Shown here: piece by piece, positions 13,706 through 15,357 of the stretch
Numbering within the stretch: the first letter of the stretch is position 1
How the letters are laid out: every line of letters begins with the position of its first letter
Source of the DNA: CADEEV01 sp964442185
Lineage (GTDB): Bacteria > Acidobacteriota > Vicinamibacteria > Fen-336
DNA: 15,357 nt
Assembly (NCBI GenBank): GCA_964442185.1
Contig: CAYTWT010000085.1
Location: 1-15,357, forward strand
Direction of reading: 5' to 3'
Notes under the pieces: model-generated
What the model saw: the letters and a program-made list of their open reading frames with translations, nothing else
Told to the model about the DNA's origin: nothing
Database searches by the model: none
Position numbers and translations under genes: made by a program

Positions 13706-15357
13706 CTCGGCCCCGGCGCTGGAGCGGGGAGCGTCGCCCGCAAGCGTACGATTTCCGGCTGATCGAGGCGCAGCCTCAGGGAACGATCGAGCAGCAACGC
13801 CGCTTCCGCCTTCTTCCCTTGCTTCAGATCAGCCCACGCGACTCCGTTGAGCAACTCGGGGCCGGGCTCGGGCGTGGCTGCCAACGCCGCGTGATACTCG
13901 GCGGCGGCTTCTGGCCAGCGCTCGAGCAGGGAGAGTGCGGCGCCCCGGAGTATCGCGCGATCCGCCGAGGCTTGGACCGGAGCGAGAGTCGCAAGCGCGG
14001 CCTCCAACTTGCGCTGGTCGATCTGCGCGCGAGCGAGGTCGAGACGAATCGGATCGCCATCCGGCGCCAGGGCCAGCGCGCGGGCCAGGGTGGTTTCGGC
14101 CTCGGCCGGCTGGTGCGAGGCCAGGAGCGCGGCCCCCAGCAGCGCGACGTGGCGTGGAGAGTCGGGGGCTCGCGCCACGCCGAACCGAAAGGCGGGGAGC
14201 CCCGAAGCGGCTCGCCCCGCAGGCACGAGCACGTCGAAGAGACTCGAAAGCGCCTCGAACGAGACAGGGTCCTGGCGGAGAGCCGCGCGCAATTCGCTCT
14301 CGGCTTCGCGCGGTCTCCCGGCCGCGGCGGCGAGTATCGCGCGAGCGATCCGGGCGCTCGGCAACAGGCGTTCTGACGGCGAAAGGGCGGCGAGGATCGC
14401 GCGGGCCGTCCCGGCCAGCTTTGCCCGTGCCGCCAGCGTCGCGGCCGGAACCAGGGCGTCCTGCGCACCGCCCGGGAGTTTCGCGGCCTGAGCGTAGGAG
14501 TCGAGCGCCGCTTGGGGCCGGTTCTGGTCGGCCTGCACGCGTGCGAGCCAGAGCCAGGCGCTCTGGTTGTCGGGCCGACTCTCCAGCACTCCGCGCAGCT
14601 CGCGTTCGGCGGCGGGGAGGCGCCCACGGCGATACAGAATCTCGGCCAGGTTGAGCCGCGCCAGCGAAGTGGTCGTGGCGCCGAGGTAGCCGAGCGCCTT
14701 GAGCCGGGCCTCGAGCTCCGCATCGGCCGCGCCAGCGGCGGGCGCGGCGGGTGGGGGATCGGCGACGGCGTCGCGAGGCCGCGTCGCCTTCGCGAGTGCA
14801 TCCGGGACGAGCGCCTGGACGACATGGCCGGTCATGCGCGTGGTGAGCGGCAAGCCCGCCGCTTGAAGCACGGAGGGCGCGATGTCGAGAGGCGTCGCCC
14901 AACCCACATCCCGAGCCTGCCCCTTGGCGCGTCCGGCGAGGACATCCGCCTCGATCGCCGCCACGATGCCGTAGGGCCGGTGCCACGCGGTGGCGGGGCC
15001 GGCCAGGTCCGCTGGATCGACACTGACACCGGCCGAGGCTGGCTGAAAGCCGTGATCGGAGCAGAGCACGATCCAGGTCCCGGAAGGAGCCGCGATGGCC
15101 AGGCGCGTCAGTAGCGCGTCCACATCCCGGTAAGCCGAGGCGATGGCCGCGGGTCCCAGGGTCGGGTCGCGGACGAAGCGATGGGACACCGTGTCGACGG
15201 CCTCGAAGTACACCGCCAGGAAGTCGGGCCGATCGGATCGGAGCAATTCCTCGGCGATCGCCCCGTAGCTGCGCGTGGCGGCCACGACGGTCGCGAAATG
15301 CGCCACGGGGTCGTCATAGAATCGGCCGCCCGCTTTTGCCAGAGCGGCGCGCGCCGT
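13702..15357 (-). CDS. Alkaline-phosphatase-superfamily (type I phosphodiesterase-like) protein with TPR array, 5' end outside window
   Basis: The frame is open to the window edge, giving the last 551 residues of a longer protein; the GTG at 15306 is internal. The catalytic remainder (about 1-180) matches the C-terminal half of PF01663 type I phosphodiesterase/nucleotide pyrophosphatase domains: 'FLAVYFEAVDTVSHRF' with metal-binding Asp and His, 'WIVLCSDHGFQ', then 'AWHRPYGIVAAIEA' with the third His ligand, and 'TPLDIAPSVLQAAGLPL'. The nucleophile Ser/Thr lies beyond the window. 'LKALGYL' (about 219-225) leads into a TPR-rich region of about 310 residues ('LAEILYRRGRLPAAERELR', 'LARVQADQNRPQAALDSYAQ' and further diverged repeats). 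Its TGA overlaps the next ATG. As the upstream gene of the set it may be translated first; substrate unknown. Confidence 0.82.
   Translation of the reverse strand, partial: TARAALAKAGGRFYDDPVAHFATVVAATRSYGAIAEELLRSDRPDFLAVYFEAVDTVSHRFVRDPTLGPAAIASAYRDVDALLTRLAIAAPSGTWIVLCSDHGFQPASAGVSVDPADLAGPATAWHRPYGIVAAIEADVLAGRAKGQARDVGWATPLDIAPSVLQAAGLPLTTRMTGHVVQALVPDALAKATRPRDAVADPPPAAPAAGAADAELEARLKALGYLGATTTSLARLNLAEILYRRGRLPAAERELRGVLESRPDNQSAWLWLARVQADQNRPQAALDSYAQAAKLPGGAQDALVPAATLAARAKLAGTARAILAALSPSERLLPSARIARAILAAAAGRPREAESELRAALRQDPVSFEALSSLFDVLVPAGRAASGLPAFRFGVARAPDSPRHVALLGAALLASHQPAEAETTLARALALAPDGDPIRLDLARAQIDQRKLEAALATLAPVQASADRAILRGAALSLLERWPEAAAEYHAALAATPEPGPELLNGVAWADLKQGKKAEAALLLDRSLRLRLDQPEIVRLRATLPAPAPGPR

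Noticed and set aside
6241..15357. A polysaccharide-utilisation-like locus formed by the receptor and the sulfatase-like genes
   Set aside because: The receptor and the three-gene operon are convergent and separated by terminators, there is no SusD-like gene or glycoside hydrolase, and the sulfatase-like proteins lack the catalytic cysteine.

Overview
The window reads as chromosomal DNA of a high-GC, Gram-negative-type bacterium, most likely an acidobacterium (Vicinamibacteria or Thermoanaerobaculia-like). This placement is inferred from gene content: a TonB-dependent receptor with an N-terminal carboxypeptidase-regulatory-like domain, sulfatase/phosphodiesterase-TPR fusions, an FHA-IPT membrane protein and uniformly GC-rich third codon positions. 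No rRNA, tRNA, CRISPR array or complete insertion sequence was seen.

Layout. (1) Positions 1-609 (+) hold the C-terminal half of an EamA-type transporter. (2) Positions 701-1375 (+) hold a compact two-gene unit, DUF433 then DUF5615, an arrangement typical of type II toxin-antitoxin pairs. The second gene starts on the base after the first gene's stop, and a candidate leaderless promoter precedes the pair. (3) Positions 1383-5008 (-) hold a two-gene operon. It encodes an 819-residue single-pass protein (FHA domain, membrane segment, three IPT/TIG domains, two further C-terminal regions), followed 2 nt later by a TTG-started NamZ/DUF1343 exo-muramidase that lacks a signal peptide. (4) Positions 5009-6240 form a gene-poor scar and regulatory zone. 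It holds the first 115 codons of a chorismate synthase gene (aroC), cut off abruptly and joined to the frameshifted tail of what looks like an IS91-type (Y2) transposase. Upstream of the next gene lies a perfect 16-bp inverted repeat. (5) Positions 6241-9099 (+) encode the TonB-dependent receptor, with a consensus Shine-Dalgarno and a strong intrinsic terminator at 9137-9170. (6) Positions 9309-15357 (-) hold three tightly coupled genes with ATGA overlaps. Each joins an alkaline-phosphatase-superfamily catalytic domain to a TPR array; the most upstream gene runs off the window edge.

The most notable unit is the last one. The two complete sulfatase-like proteins match the family over its whole length, but the cysteine that would become formylglycine is a threonine and the following arginine is a histidine (T-x-P-[AS]-H). 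They are therefore unlikely to be ordinary sulfatases and may be threonine-nucleophile hydrolases or transferases. The third protein belongs to the type I phosphodiesterase branch, yet carries the same short 'LKALGYL' linker before its TPRs. This suggests a co-translated, membrane-associated set whose TPRs organise related catalytic domains. That function is inferred; the domain architecture, motifs and overlaps are visible in the sequence.
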